Shown piece after piece: positions 1 through 6,361 of a DNA stretch of 9,928 nt (position 1 is the stretch's first letter; each line of letters starts with the position of its first letter). The position numbers were made by a program, and so were the translations under genes. Source of the stretch: an uncultured Clostridia bacterium (GTDB taxonomy: Bacteria > Bacillota > Clostridia > Oscillospirales > Acutalibacteraceae); assembly GCA_946405475.1 (NCBI GenBank), contig CAMJHI010000060.1:1-9928 (forward strand). The letters run 5' to 3'. A model generated the notes under the pieces. The model saw only the letters and a list, made by a program, of their open reading frames with translations. It was not told the DNA's origin and ran no database searches.

Positions 1-825
1 AGCGGTACCGCTAACTTCGCATCCACCAACTGGGCCGGCTTCTTTGCCGATGATGCCAGCTTTGAGGTTGCGAACTGGCAGTGCTCTCGTCTGCAGACGG
101 CGACCTTCAAGAGCACCAATATCCCGCAGATCATTGCGCAGAAGGATCTGGTCTTCACCTACAAACTCAAGGTCAACGCCAACATCAGCAGCGACATCAC
201 CAGCGGCGCGATCCGTCTGGATGAACGTATGTGCCGTACCCCCGTCAATGCCACTACAAAGTATCCGACCTGTGTGGCTATGCAGAAGCTCAACACTTCC
301 ACCAACGCTTACACGGTCAGCGATACGGTCAACCTGGTACCTGACGTGACCAACGCTTACCTCGATATTCCGATCCTTTCCCCGAACTCTGAACTTGCGG
401 CCAGAACCGGCTCCACCACCGTGGTCGATTACACGGAAGGCTACGTTTACGGCCTTGAAAAGGAACTGACGCTGGCGAAGTTCGCTTCCGATTACGCTCA
501 GGTCATCGGCACCGGCACCATCGAATGCGCCGATACCGACCTGCACACCGGTTCTGTTATCAAGGTTATGTGCAACGACGTCTGCCGCGCGCAGTACACC
601 GTCGTCATCTTCGGCGACGTTGACGGCAACGGCACCGTTGACGGCACGGACGCTTATTACGTTAACCTGGTCGCTGCCGGCATGATTCCCGCTGACGCTC
701 TTTCCGATGCGCAGAAGCTTGCCGCCGACCCGAACCATGATGGCGTGATCGACACGGCTGACGGCGCCCTGCTGGCCGATTCCGGCTTGCTCAAGGCTGC
801 TGTCTCTCAGGTTCTTCCCGCTTGA
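1..825 (+). CDS. Secreted/surface protein, C-terminal part with dockerin-like module (5' end outside window)
   Basis: The frame is open from base 1 to the TGA at 823-825, giving the last 274 residues of a longer protein whose start and signal peptide lie upstream. The C-terminus carries two EF-hand-like calcium loops typical of type I dockerins. The first runs from Asp206 to Asp217 (DVDGNGTVDGTD) and the second from Asp243 to Asp254 (DPNHDGVIDTAD), each followed by a hydrophobic helix. Upstream are about 200 residues rich in Thr, Ser, Asn and Val that look like extracellular beta-sandwich domains; I cannot name the family. Dockerins bind cohesins on scaffoldins or cell-surface anchors, so an extracellular or cellulosome-like role is inferred. 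The catalytic or adhesive part, if any, is not in view. Codon choice is strongly biased (Lys is AAG in 10 of 11 codons, Asn mostly AAC), unlike the downstream genes, which suggests high expression. The gene ends just before a hairpin at 858-891. Confidence 0.8.
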   Translation, partial: SGTANFASTNWAGFFADDASFEVANWQCSRLQTATFKSTNIPQIIAQKDLVFTYKLKVNANISSDITSGAIRLDERMCRTPVNATTKYPTCVAMQKLNTSTNAYTVSDTVNLVPDVTNAYLDIPILSPNSELAARTGSTTVVDYTEGYVYGLEKELTLAKFASDYAQVIGTGTIECADTDLHTGSVIKVMCNDVCRAQYTVVIFGDVDGNGTVDGTDAYYVNLVAAGMIPADALSDAQKLAADPNHDGVIDTADGALLADSGLLKAAVSQVLPA

Positions 826-850
826 TCGGTTGAACTGAATATGCAATAAT
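822..850 (+). promoter_or_regulatory. Candidate promoter for the glycosidase operon (extended -10)
   Basis: A -35 candidate TTGATC lies at 822-827 and overlaps the stop codon of the dockerin gene. Seventeen bases later is a -10 candidate AATAAT at 845-850, with an upstream TG at 842-843 (TGn-extended -10). The predicted transcription start is near 857, at the foot of the 858-891 hairpin. This is the only plausible sigma-A promoter I see before the five-gene operon. The -35 matches the consensus at 4 of 6 positions and the -10 at 5 of 6, so it is a reasonable but unproven call. Confidence 0.45.
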
Positions 851-857
851 CATCTTT

Positions 858-896
858 CATACCGGCGGCAGCAGCAGCTGTCGCCGGTATGTTTTC
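858..896 (+). terminator. Long GC-rich hairpin, probable terminator of the dockerin gene
   Basis: Bases 858-891 form an almost perfect stem. The arm 858-867 pairs with 882-891, a G-T wobble follows at 868/881, then CAGC (869-872) pairs with GCTG (877-880) around an AGCA loop. That is about 15 base pairs, followed by a short TTTT at 892-895. The T-run is short for an intrinsic terminator, but the position 33 bases after the dockerin stop fits. It also sits exactly where the predicted operon transcript would begin, so it could double as a 5'-end stem-loop of the operon mRNA. Confidence 0.6.
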
Positions 897-921
897 AAAA
901 TTTGCAAGGAGTAACTGGATT

Positions 922-2025
922 ATGAAGCAATATGACGTTGCGGCCTATATCTGGCCGTCTTACACCGGCCGCGAGCCCCGCGCCCGCCAGTTCTGGGAAC
1001 AGGGGATCGGGGAGTGGCAGTCCGTGCTCAGCGCCGAAGCAAGGGTGGAGGGGCAGATCTTGCCGCGCAAACCGCTGTGGGGCACGGTGGACGAAGCCGA
1101 CCCGCAGGTCATGGAATTTCAAATCAACGAAGCGCTGCGCCACGGCGTCAACGTGTTCATTTATGATTGGTATTGGTATGATCGCCGCCCGTTTCTGGAG
1201 CAGTGTCTGGATGACGGCTTCCTCGGCGCGCCGAACAACGAAAGCATGCAGTTTTACCTCATGTGGGCCAATCACGACGCGGGGTATACGTGGGATAAGC
1301 GGCAGTCCGGGCTGAATGAAATCATCTGGCTCGGCACGCAGCCGCGCGACGAATTTGACCGCATCTGCCGCCGCGTGATCGATCGGTATTTCAAACGCAC
1401 GAATTATTACAAGATCGACGGCTGCCCGGTGTTCATGATCTATGAAATGAGCAATCTGGTGCGCGGCCTCGGCGGCGTGGAAAAAACGCGGGCGGCGCTG
1501 GAGGATTTCCGCGCGCTGGTCAAAGCGGCCGGTTTCCCCGATCTGCACCTGCAGGCGACGATCTACAGCGAAGGCGCGGTCAACGTCAGCGGTGTGGATG
1601 CGGCGCGCACCGGCTCAACGAAGGATCTGGTGGAAATGCTCGGCTTTGATTCCGTGACCCACTATCAGTTCTGCCACTTTGTCAACTGCGACCGCGATTA
1701 TCTTGAGATCCTGCCGGACGTGCAGAAGGAGTGGGATCGCATCCACGCTTCCTACAGCGTGCCCTATTACCCGCACATGACCATCGGTTGGGATAATAAC
1801 CCCCGCCACCATTTTCTGACCCGGCCGATTATGCGCAACAACACGCCCGAAAACTTCAAAAAAGGGCTGCAGATGGCCAAAGAATTCAGCGACGCTTATA
1901 ACGACGTGCCGCTCATCACGATCAATTCGTGGAACGAGTGGACGGAAATGAGCTATCTGGAGCCGGACGACGTTTACGGCTATGGTTATCTGGAGGCTGT
2001 CCGTGACGTTTTCAAGGAGCCGTGA
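922..2025 (+). CDS. GH99-like / WbsX-type domain protein, probable cytoplasmic glycosidase
   Basis: This 367-residue protein matches the glycoside hydrolase 99-like (WbsX, PF14307) fold by its motif order: a GEW motif near residues 30-32, an FIYDWYWY strand end at 79-86, a WANHD motif at 115-119, and a C-terminal WNEWTE...YLEPD block at 337-349. GH99 enzymes are endo-acting mannosidases/mannanases. WbsX-type relatives also occur in polysaccharide biosynthesis loci, where their activity is poorly defined, so hydrolysis is inferred from fold and from the GH43 and GH3 neighbours. There is no signal peptide, which points to the cytoplasm. The ATG at 922 is chosen because AAGGAG (906-911) lies 10 bases before it. 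An in-frame ATG at 889 lies in the arm of the terminator hairpin and has no ribosome binding site. It is the first gene of a five-gene operon, and its stop overlaps the next start (TGATG). Domain call is good; activity and substrate are uncertain. Confidence 0.82.
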   Translation: MKQYDVAAYIWPSYTGREPRARQFWEQGIGEWQSVLSAEARVEGQILPRKPLWGTVDEADPQVMEFQINEALRHGVNVFIYDWYWYDRRPFLEQCLDDGFLGAPNNESMQFYLMWANHDAGYTWDKRQSGLNEIIWLGTQPRDEFDRICRRVIDRYFKRTNYYKIDGCPVFMIYEMSNLVRGLGGVEKTRAALEDFRALVKAAGFPDLHLQATIYSEGAVNVSGVDAARTGSTKDLVEMLGFDSVTHYQFCHFVNCDRDYLEILPDVQKEWDRIHASYSVPYYPHMTIGWDNNPRHHFLTRPIMRNNTPENFKKGLQMAKEFSDAYNDVPLITINSWNEWTEMSYLEPDDVYGYGYLEAVRDVFKEP

Positions 2026-2714
2026 TGAAGAAAAAACTGCTGATCGCCACCGATTATGACGGTACGCTGAATATCAGCGGGCGCATCGAAGAAACAACCA
2101 GAAAAGCCATCGACCGCTGGCGGGCTGACGGCCGTTATTTCGGCGTCGTCACCGGCCGCTCTGTCGATTTTTATCATACCGCGCGGGAGCAGGGGCTTCC
2201 GTTTGATTATCTCATTCTCTGCAACGGCTCGGTGGTGCTCGCGCCGGACAAAACCGTTTTGTTCGAGTCGCTGATACCGGCCGAAACCTTTGCCGCGCTG
2301 GAAAAAGCCATGGCGGGCTATGCCGATATCGAAAGCTTCTCCCGCGTCGGCGAATCCCGGCGGCACTATTACGCCACCTTCCCCAGTCAGGAGCGGGCGC
2401 TTGCGGTCAGCCGTGAGCTGCAGCCTGCTTTCGGCCATGCCGTGAGCCTGTTTGTCAACGGCCCGCACATCAACATCGGCAACCGCGGCACCGGCAAGGC
2501 GGAAGGCGTGTCGTTCGTGCTGCGGCATTTTGCATTGCCCGATGACGCGGCCGCCGTGGTGGGCGATGATTACAACGACCTTGACATGATCCTGCGCCAT
2601 AACGGCTGGGCGGTCGCAGGCGGCCGGCCGGAGGTCGTCGCGCAGGCGCCTCACGTTTGTGAAAGCGTCGGCGCATTGATCGATACCCTGTTCGATTTGG
2701 AACAGCCGATTTGA
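2025..2714 (+). CDS. HAD superfamily (Cof-like, subclass IIB) phosphatase
   Basis: The 229-residue product has all HAD motifs. Motif I is DYDGT with the nucleophile Asp10 and acid/base Asp12, motif II is VTGRS at about residues 42-46, motif III Lys158 is in GTGKAEG, and motif IV GDDYND is at 180-185. The region between motifs II and III is the size expected of a C2B-type cap as in Cof/YbiV sugar-phosphate phosphatases. The likely job is removing phosphate from a sugar phosphate or similar small metabolite in the cytoplasm; the real substrate cannot be read from sequence. The ATG at 2025 overlaps the preceding stop codon by one base, and AAGGAG at 2014-2019 is 5 bases upstream. A GTG at 2022 is in frame but would leave only 2 bases to that site. 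Translational coupling with the GH99-like gene is likely. Its place between two glycosidase genes suggests it clears or recycles a phosphorylated sugar from the same pathway. Confidence 0.88.
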   Translation: MKKKLLIATDYDGTLNISGRIEETTRKAIDRWRADGRYFGVVTGRSVDFYHTAREQGLPFDYLILCNGSVVLAPDKTVLFESLIPAETFAALEKAMAGYADIESFSRVGESRRHYYATFPSQERALAVSRELQPAFGHAVSLFVNGPHINIGNRGTGKAEGVSFVLRHFALPDDAAAVVGDDYNDLDMILRHNGWAVAGGRPEVVAQAPHVCESVGALIDTLFDLEQPI

Positions 2715-2739
2715 ATCCATTTTCTTAAGGGAGAAAGCT

Positions 2740-3600
2740 ATGAAGAATCAAGAGATCAACATCCGCGATCCGTTCGTGCTGGTCGAAAACGGAAAATACT
2801 ATCTGTACGGCACCAGAGCGAAAGATTTCGGCCGCCGGACGGGCGGCTTCGACGTGTACGTTTCCGACGATCTTGTCACGTGGAGCGAGCCGATCGAATG
2901 CTTTGATTCCACCGCCTTCGGGCTGAACACCGTTGAAAACTGGGCGCCCGAGGTGCACAAATACAAAGGGCAATACTATCTTTTCGCCACCTTCCGGCAA
3001 AAGAACGACCTGCGCGGCACTTACATTTTGAAGGCTGATAAGCCCGAAGGGCCGTTTGCGCCGCACAGCAGTGGCGCGGTCACGCCCGACGGCTGGGAAT
3101 GTCTGGACGGCACGTTTTATGAAGAAAACGGCGTGCCTTATCTGGTGTTCAGCCATGAGCACACGCAGATCATTGACGGCACGGTCTGCTACACGCAGCT
3201 CAGCGCCGATCTGACCCAAGCCGTCGGCGAGCCGGTCACGCTCTTCAGCGCCTCGTCGCCGTTTTACATCCCGCCCAAACCGCAAGGGGAGCATTACGTC
3301 ACGGACGGTCCCTTTATGTTCCGCACCAAAACGGGCACGCTTCTCATGCTCTGGTCTACCTTTGTCAATGACCAATACGCCGAATGTCTGGTGCGCTTTG
3401 CGGGTGGCAGCATCAAAAACGCGTTTGAACATCTGCCCGTTTTGGAAGCGGATGACGGCGGCCACGGCATGATCTTTCAAACGCCCGGGCGCCTGATGCT
3501 CACCTTCCACAGCCCGAACCAAAGCGGGTCGGAGCGGCCCTGCTTTTTTGAAATCGAAGACGTCGGCGACGCGGTTCGCATCGTCCGCCCCGTGTCGTGA
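2740..3600 (+). CDS. Glycoside hydrolase family 43-type enzyme, cytoplasmic
   Basis: The 286-residue protein has the features of a five-bladed beta-propeller GH43-type enzyme: an N-terminal IRDPFVLVENGKYYLYGT block with the general base Asp10, a WAPEVHKYKGQYYLFATF blade near residues 68-85, a second Asp123 in ECLDGTFYEENG (pKa-modulator position), and VTDGPF with Asp189 where most GH43 enzymes have the acid Glu. GH43 and the related clan GH-F include beta-xylosidases, alpha-L-arabinofuranosidases and galactofuranosidases; I cannot assign a specificity. There is no signal peptide and no carbohydrate-binding module, and the length is near the minimum for a single catalytic domain, so it probably trims short imported oligosaccharides. 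The start is supported by AAGGGAG at 2727-2733, 6 bases before the ATG. It lies 25 bases after the HAD gene, in the same operon. From memory, close relatives also carry the TDGP variant, so it is probably a subfamily feature and not a lesion. Confidence 0.85.
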   Translation: MKNQEINIRDPFVLVENGKYYLYGTRAKDFGRRTGGFDVYVSDDLVTWSEPIECFDSTAFGLNTVENWAPEVHKYKGQYYLFATFRQKNDLRGTYILKADKPEGPFAPHSSGAVTPDGWECLDGTFYEENGVPYLVFSHEHTQIIDGTVCYTQLSADLTQAVGEPVTLFSASSPFYIPPKPQGEHYVTDGPFMFRTKTGTLLMLWSTFVNDQYAECLVRFAGGSIKNAFEHLPVLEADDGGHGMIFQTPGRLMLTFHSPNQSGSERPCFFEIEDVGDAVRIVRPVS

Positions 3601-3624
3601 CCGAAAGGGAACGGTGAAAGCAAC

Positions 3625-4065
3625 ATGAAATTCGGCTGGATCAACGGCTTCAGCGCGGCGATCGTGGTGCTGATGCTGATCCCCAACATCCTCTACGCCC
3701 GGCGGAACAAGGGTGAAACCAACCGCTGCACGAACCGCCTGATGAACCTGCTTGAGCAGATCGGCCGCTATGCCTGCATCGTGCTGATGTGGCTGCCGCT
3801 GCTCGTGTGGGAATTCGGCTTTGCCGACGTGCCGCAGATGCTGCTGTATCTGGCGGGCAACGGGGCGCTGCTGCTGGCTTACTGGATCCTTTTTGCCCGT
3901 TATTTCAAACAAAAAACGGCGGCTCGCGCCATGGCGCTGGCCGTGCTGCCTGCCTGTATGTTCCTGCTCAGCGGCGTGCTGCTGCGGCACTGGCTGCTGG
4001 CAGGCTTTGCCGTTGTGTTTGCCGTCGGCCATATCTTTGTGACAAAAAAGAATATCTCAGCTTGA
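3625..4065 (+). CDS. Small multi-pass membrane protein of unknown function
   Basis: The 146-residue product is very hydrophobic, with about five predicted membrane spans (roughly residues 5-25, 47-66, 70-93, 101-120 and 122-141). A polar loop at residues 26-46 (RRNKGETNRCTNR) separates the first two, and the C-terminus is short and basic. I do not recognise a characterised family, though similar short proteins with an N-terminal FGWxN motif seem common as uncharacterised genes in Clostridia. It shows no transporter or enzyme motif. It sits 24 bases after the GH43 gene and 35 bases before the GH3 gene, so it is cotranscribed with cytoplasmic glycosidases. It could be a transport helper or a membrane anchor, but that is only a guess. 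The ribosome binding site is weak (GGTGAAAG at 3613-3620, or AAAGGGA slightly further upstream), suggesting lower expression or coupling to the gene before it. Confidence 0.75.
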   Translation: MKFGWINGFSAAIVVLMLIPNILYARRNKGETNRCTNRLMNLLEQIGRYACIVLMWLPLLVWEFGFADVPQMLLYLAGNGALLLAYWILFARYFKQKTAARAMALAVLPACMFLLSGVLLRHWLLAGFAVVFAVGHIFVTKKNISA

Positions 4066-4100
4066 TAACAAGGAATACGATCCCCGCAGGAGGCAGGACA

Positions 4101-6296
4101 ATGAACGATATCAATGAAACGCGCGCGCAGGCGCTCCTCAGCGAGATGACGCTGGAAGAAAAAATCTATCAGGTCACAGCGGAAATGCTGTTCCACGTCG
4201 ATGAAACTTATGAAGCCAAGCGCAACCCGCTGCACGGCAGCTACCGCAACCCCGGCCATTTCATGCATTACCGCCGCGAAAAACCGGCGACGCCCGCCGA
4301 GGTCACGGAGCAGATCAACGCCGACGTGCTTCGCAGCATCGAGGCGCAGCCGCACCACATCCCGCCCATCGAAAACGGCGAGGCGCTGCACGGTGCGCAG
4401 TGGGGCATGGGCACGAACTTTCCGCAGCCCATCGCGCTGGCGTCGTCGTTTGACCCTGAGATGGTCGAGCGTGTCGGCGGCGCCATCGGCAAGGAATGCG
4501 CCGCGGTCGGCGTGCGGCAGGTGTTTTCGCCCGTCGTCAACGTCGTGCGCGATTGCCGCTGGGGGCGCACCGTCGAAACCTACGGGGAGGACGTCGCGCT
4601 TTCCTGCGATATGGGCGCCGCGATGTGCCGCGGGCTGGAGCAAAACGGCGTGATCGCCACCCCCAAGCACTTTGCCGACAACTACGCGGCGGGCGGGCGC
4701 GATTCCAACTATTCCGAAACGAGCGAACGCACCCTGCGCGAGGTGTTTCTGCCGCCGTTCAAGGCCTGCTTTGACGCGGGCGCGCAATCCGTCATGGCGG
4801 CGTATAACGCGTGGGAGGGTGTGCCCTGTTCCGCCAATGAACGCCTTCTCACCGAGATCCTGCGCGATGAGTGGGGCTTTGACGGCTTTGTCGTTTCCGA
4901 TTACTGCGGCGTGCAGGGCGTTCACACCGCGCACCGCCTTGTCGATTCCGACGCGAAGGCGGCGGCGATGGCGCTGAAGGCGGGGCTGGACGTGATCCTG
5001 CCCTACAACAGCTTTGACACGGTCAGGGAAGCGCTGGACAAGGGCTATCTGACCGAAGAGGAGCTCGACCGAAACGTACTGCGCATTCTGAAGGCAAAGC
5101 TCAGGCTCGGCCTGTTTGAAGCGCCGACCCGCGACCCGGCTGCCGCCGATCCGCTCGTGCGCTGCGCGGCGCATAAAGAACTGGCGCTTGAAGCGGCGCG
5201 CGAAACGATCGTGCTGCTCAAAAACGAGGCGGTGCTGCCGCTGGAACGCCGGGCCGTGCGCCGCGTGGGGGTGTTCGGACAGAGCGCCGACAAGATCCCC
5301 ATCGGCTCCAACTATTCCGGCCCTTACGGGACCCCGTGGCAGGGGGAGGACGCGCCGACGCCGCTGGAAGCGCTGCGCGCTTATCTGGGCAGTGACGCCG
5401 AGGTGATCTTCGGCGAAAGCAGCGAGATCGAAACGCTTGCGCCGACGTGCGACGTGAACCTGTATTTTGCCGCCATCGTGGAAGGCGAGGGGAGCGACCG
5501 CAGCGATCTGCGTCTGCCTTCGATCACGGTGCATCAGAACCGTGAGCAGGACGCCGGGCTGATCGTTGACGAGGCAAGGCAGGAGATCAAAGAGGATCAG
5601 GAAGCATCCATCCGTCGCCTGTGTGCCGCCGACCCGAAGGCGATCGTCGTGCTGCAAAACGGCGCGCCCATCGACATGTCGGCGTGGATCAACCGGACGA
5701 AAGCGGTGATTGAAGCGTGGTATGCCGGGGAGCAGGGCGCGAAAGCGCTCACGGAAATTCTGTTCGGCGAAACGAACCCCTCGGCCAAGCTGCCTGTCAC
5801 CATTCCCAAAAGCGTGGGGCAGCTTCCGCTGTTCTATGCTTACAAGCCCTCCGGCCGCGGTTACGCCTATTGCGATGACGACGGCAAGCCGCAGTTCCCC
5901 TTCGGCTTCGGGCTGAGCTACACCGGCTTTTCGCTGACCGACGCGCAGATGAGCGTTGACGATCACGGCGTTGAGGTGACCTGCGACGTGACCAACACCG
6001 GGTCCCGTGCGGGCACGCAGGTGCTTCAGCTCTATCTCGGCTCGCATGACTGCTGCGTCGTGCGCCCGGTGAAGGAACTGAAGGCTTACGCGCGCGTGTC
6101 GCTCGAGCCGGGCGAAACCAAGCGTGCCGTGCTGAAGCTGGACCGCGACGCGTTCTGTTATTACGATCAAAAGCTCGTTTTCGGCCTGCACGACGGGGTG
6201 CATTCGCTTCTGCTCGGCACGTCGTCGGAGCAGATCGATTTCACCTTTGAAGTCGCGGTAAGCGGCGGCAAATTATTCCGCAGGGAAATCTCCTGA
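4101..6296 (+). CDS. Glycoside hydrolase family 3 beta-glycosidase (beta-glucosidase/xylosidase type)
   Basis: The 731-residue protein has the standard GH3 layout: an N-terminal TIM-barrel-like domain (about 10-330), an alpha/beta sandwich domain (about 370-600) and a fibronectin III-like C-terminal domain (about 600-731). The substrate-binding Lys189-His190 pair is in PKHFADNY. The nucleophile Asp267 is in VVSDYCGVQG. A candidate acid/base Glu463 lies in EGEGSDR (461-467), by analogy with thermophilic Bgl3B. The family removes terminal beta-linked glucose, xylose or related sugars; exact specificity is not readable. There is no signal peptide and no PA14 insert, so it should act in the cytoplasm. 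The start at 4101 is fixed by AGGAGG at 4088-4093, 7 bases upstream. The frame is open further upstream, but that stretch overlaps the membrane-protein gene and is a shadow. It is the last gene of the operon and probably finishes the oligosaccharides opened by the GH99-like and GH43 enzymes. Confidence 0.93.
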   Translation: MNDINETRAQALLSEMTLEEKIYQVTAEMLFHVDETYEAKRNPLHGSYRNPGHFMHYRREKPATPAEVTEQINADVLRSIEAQPHHIPPIENGEALHGAQWGMGTNFPQPIALASSFDPEMVERVGGAIGKECAAVGVRQVFSPVVNVVRDCRWGRTVETYGEDVALSCDMGAAMCRGLEQNGVIATPKHFADNYAAGGRDSNYSETSERTLREVFLPPFKACFDAGAQSVMAAYNAWEGVPCSANERLLTEILRDEWGFDGFVVSDYCGVQGVHTAHRLVDSDAKAAAMALKAGLDVILPYNSFDTVREALDKGYLTEEELDRNVLRILKAKLRLGLFEAPTRDPAAADPLVRCAAHKELALEAARETIVLLKNEAVLPLERRAVRRVGVFGQSADKIPIGSNYSGPYGTPWQGEDAPTPLEALRAYLGSDAEVIFGESSEIETLAPTCDVNLYFAAIVEGEGSDRSDLRLPSITVHQNREQDAGLIVDEARQEIKEDQEASIRRLCAADPKAIVVLQNGAPIDMSAWINRTKAVIEAWYAGEQGAKALTEILFGETNPSAKLPVTIPKSVGQLPLFYAYKPSGRGYAYCDDDGKPQFPFGFGLSYTGFSLTDAQMSVDDHGVEVTCDVTNTGSRAGTQVLQLYLGSHDCCVVRPVKELKAYARVSLEPGETKRAVLKLDRDAFCYYDQKLVFGLHDGVHSLLLGTSSEQIDFTFEVAVSGGKLFRREIS

Positions 6297-6301
6297 AATG
6301 A

Positions 6302-6331
6302 TTGACAATCCTATCGGATTAACAGTATAAT
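6302..6331 (+). promoter_or_regulatory. Sigma-A promoter of the WYL regulator gene
   Basis: A perfect -35 TTGACA at 6302-6307 and a perfect -10 TATAAT at 6326-6331 are separated by 18 bases. The predicted transcription start is near 6338, about 24 bases before the TTG start codon. The strength of these elements in the short gap after GH3 shows that the regulator has its own promoter even if operon read-through also occurs. Confidence 0.85.
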
Positions 6332-6337
6332 TAATTA
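6307..6337 (+). promoter_or_regulatory. Inverted repeats inside the WYL promoter, possible operator
   Basis: AATCC-TATC-GGATT (6307-6320) is a perfect 5-base inverted repeat with a 4-base gap, placed in the spacer between -35 and -10. TAATTAATTA (6328-6337) is a perfect 10-base palindrome overlapping the -10 and the start region. Both could be binding sites for the dimeric WYL protein encoded just downstream (autoregulation). They are short and partly AT-rich, so chance is possible. Confidence 0.3.
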
Positions 6338-6346
6338 GATTATCTC

Positions 6347-6353
6347 AAGGAGG
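6347..6353 (+). promoter_or_regulatory. Strong ribosome binding site fixing the TTG start
   Basis: AAGGAGG is a full anti-Shine-Dalgarno match, 8 bases before the TTG at 6362. It decides the start of the regulator gene, since no ATG or GTG in frame is better placed. Confidence 0.85.
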
Positions 6354-6361
6354 CGTGCCGA

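Noticed and set aside
889..921. Upstream ATG at 889 as the start of the GH99-like protein
   Set aside because: It lies at the end of the terminator stem, lacks a ribosome binding site and adds 11 residues unlike the family; the ATG at 922 has AAGGAG at the right distance.
2725..4032. Minus-strand open frame of 435 codons opposite GH43 and the membrane gene
   Set aside because: It spans two well-supported plus-strand genes and an intergenic gap, is His/Arg/Gln-rich low-complexity, and has no family features.
3789..4100. N-terminal extension of the GH3 frame
   Set aside because: It overlaps the membrane-protein gene out of frame, has shadow composition (Ala/Arg/Cys-rich), and the AGGAGG before 4101 marks the real start.
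3900..6203. Very long minus-strand open frame (767 codons) opposite the GH3 gene
   Set aside because: It mirrors the codon phase of the real GH3 gene in GC-rich DNA, has no recognisable domain and no ribosome binding site; the plus-strand frame has all GH3 catalytic motifs.
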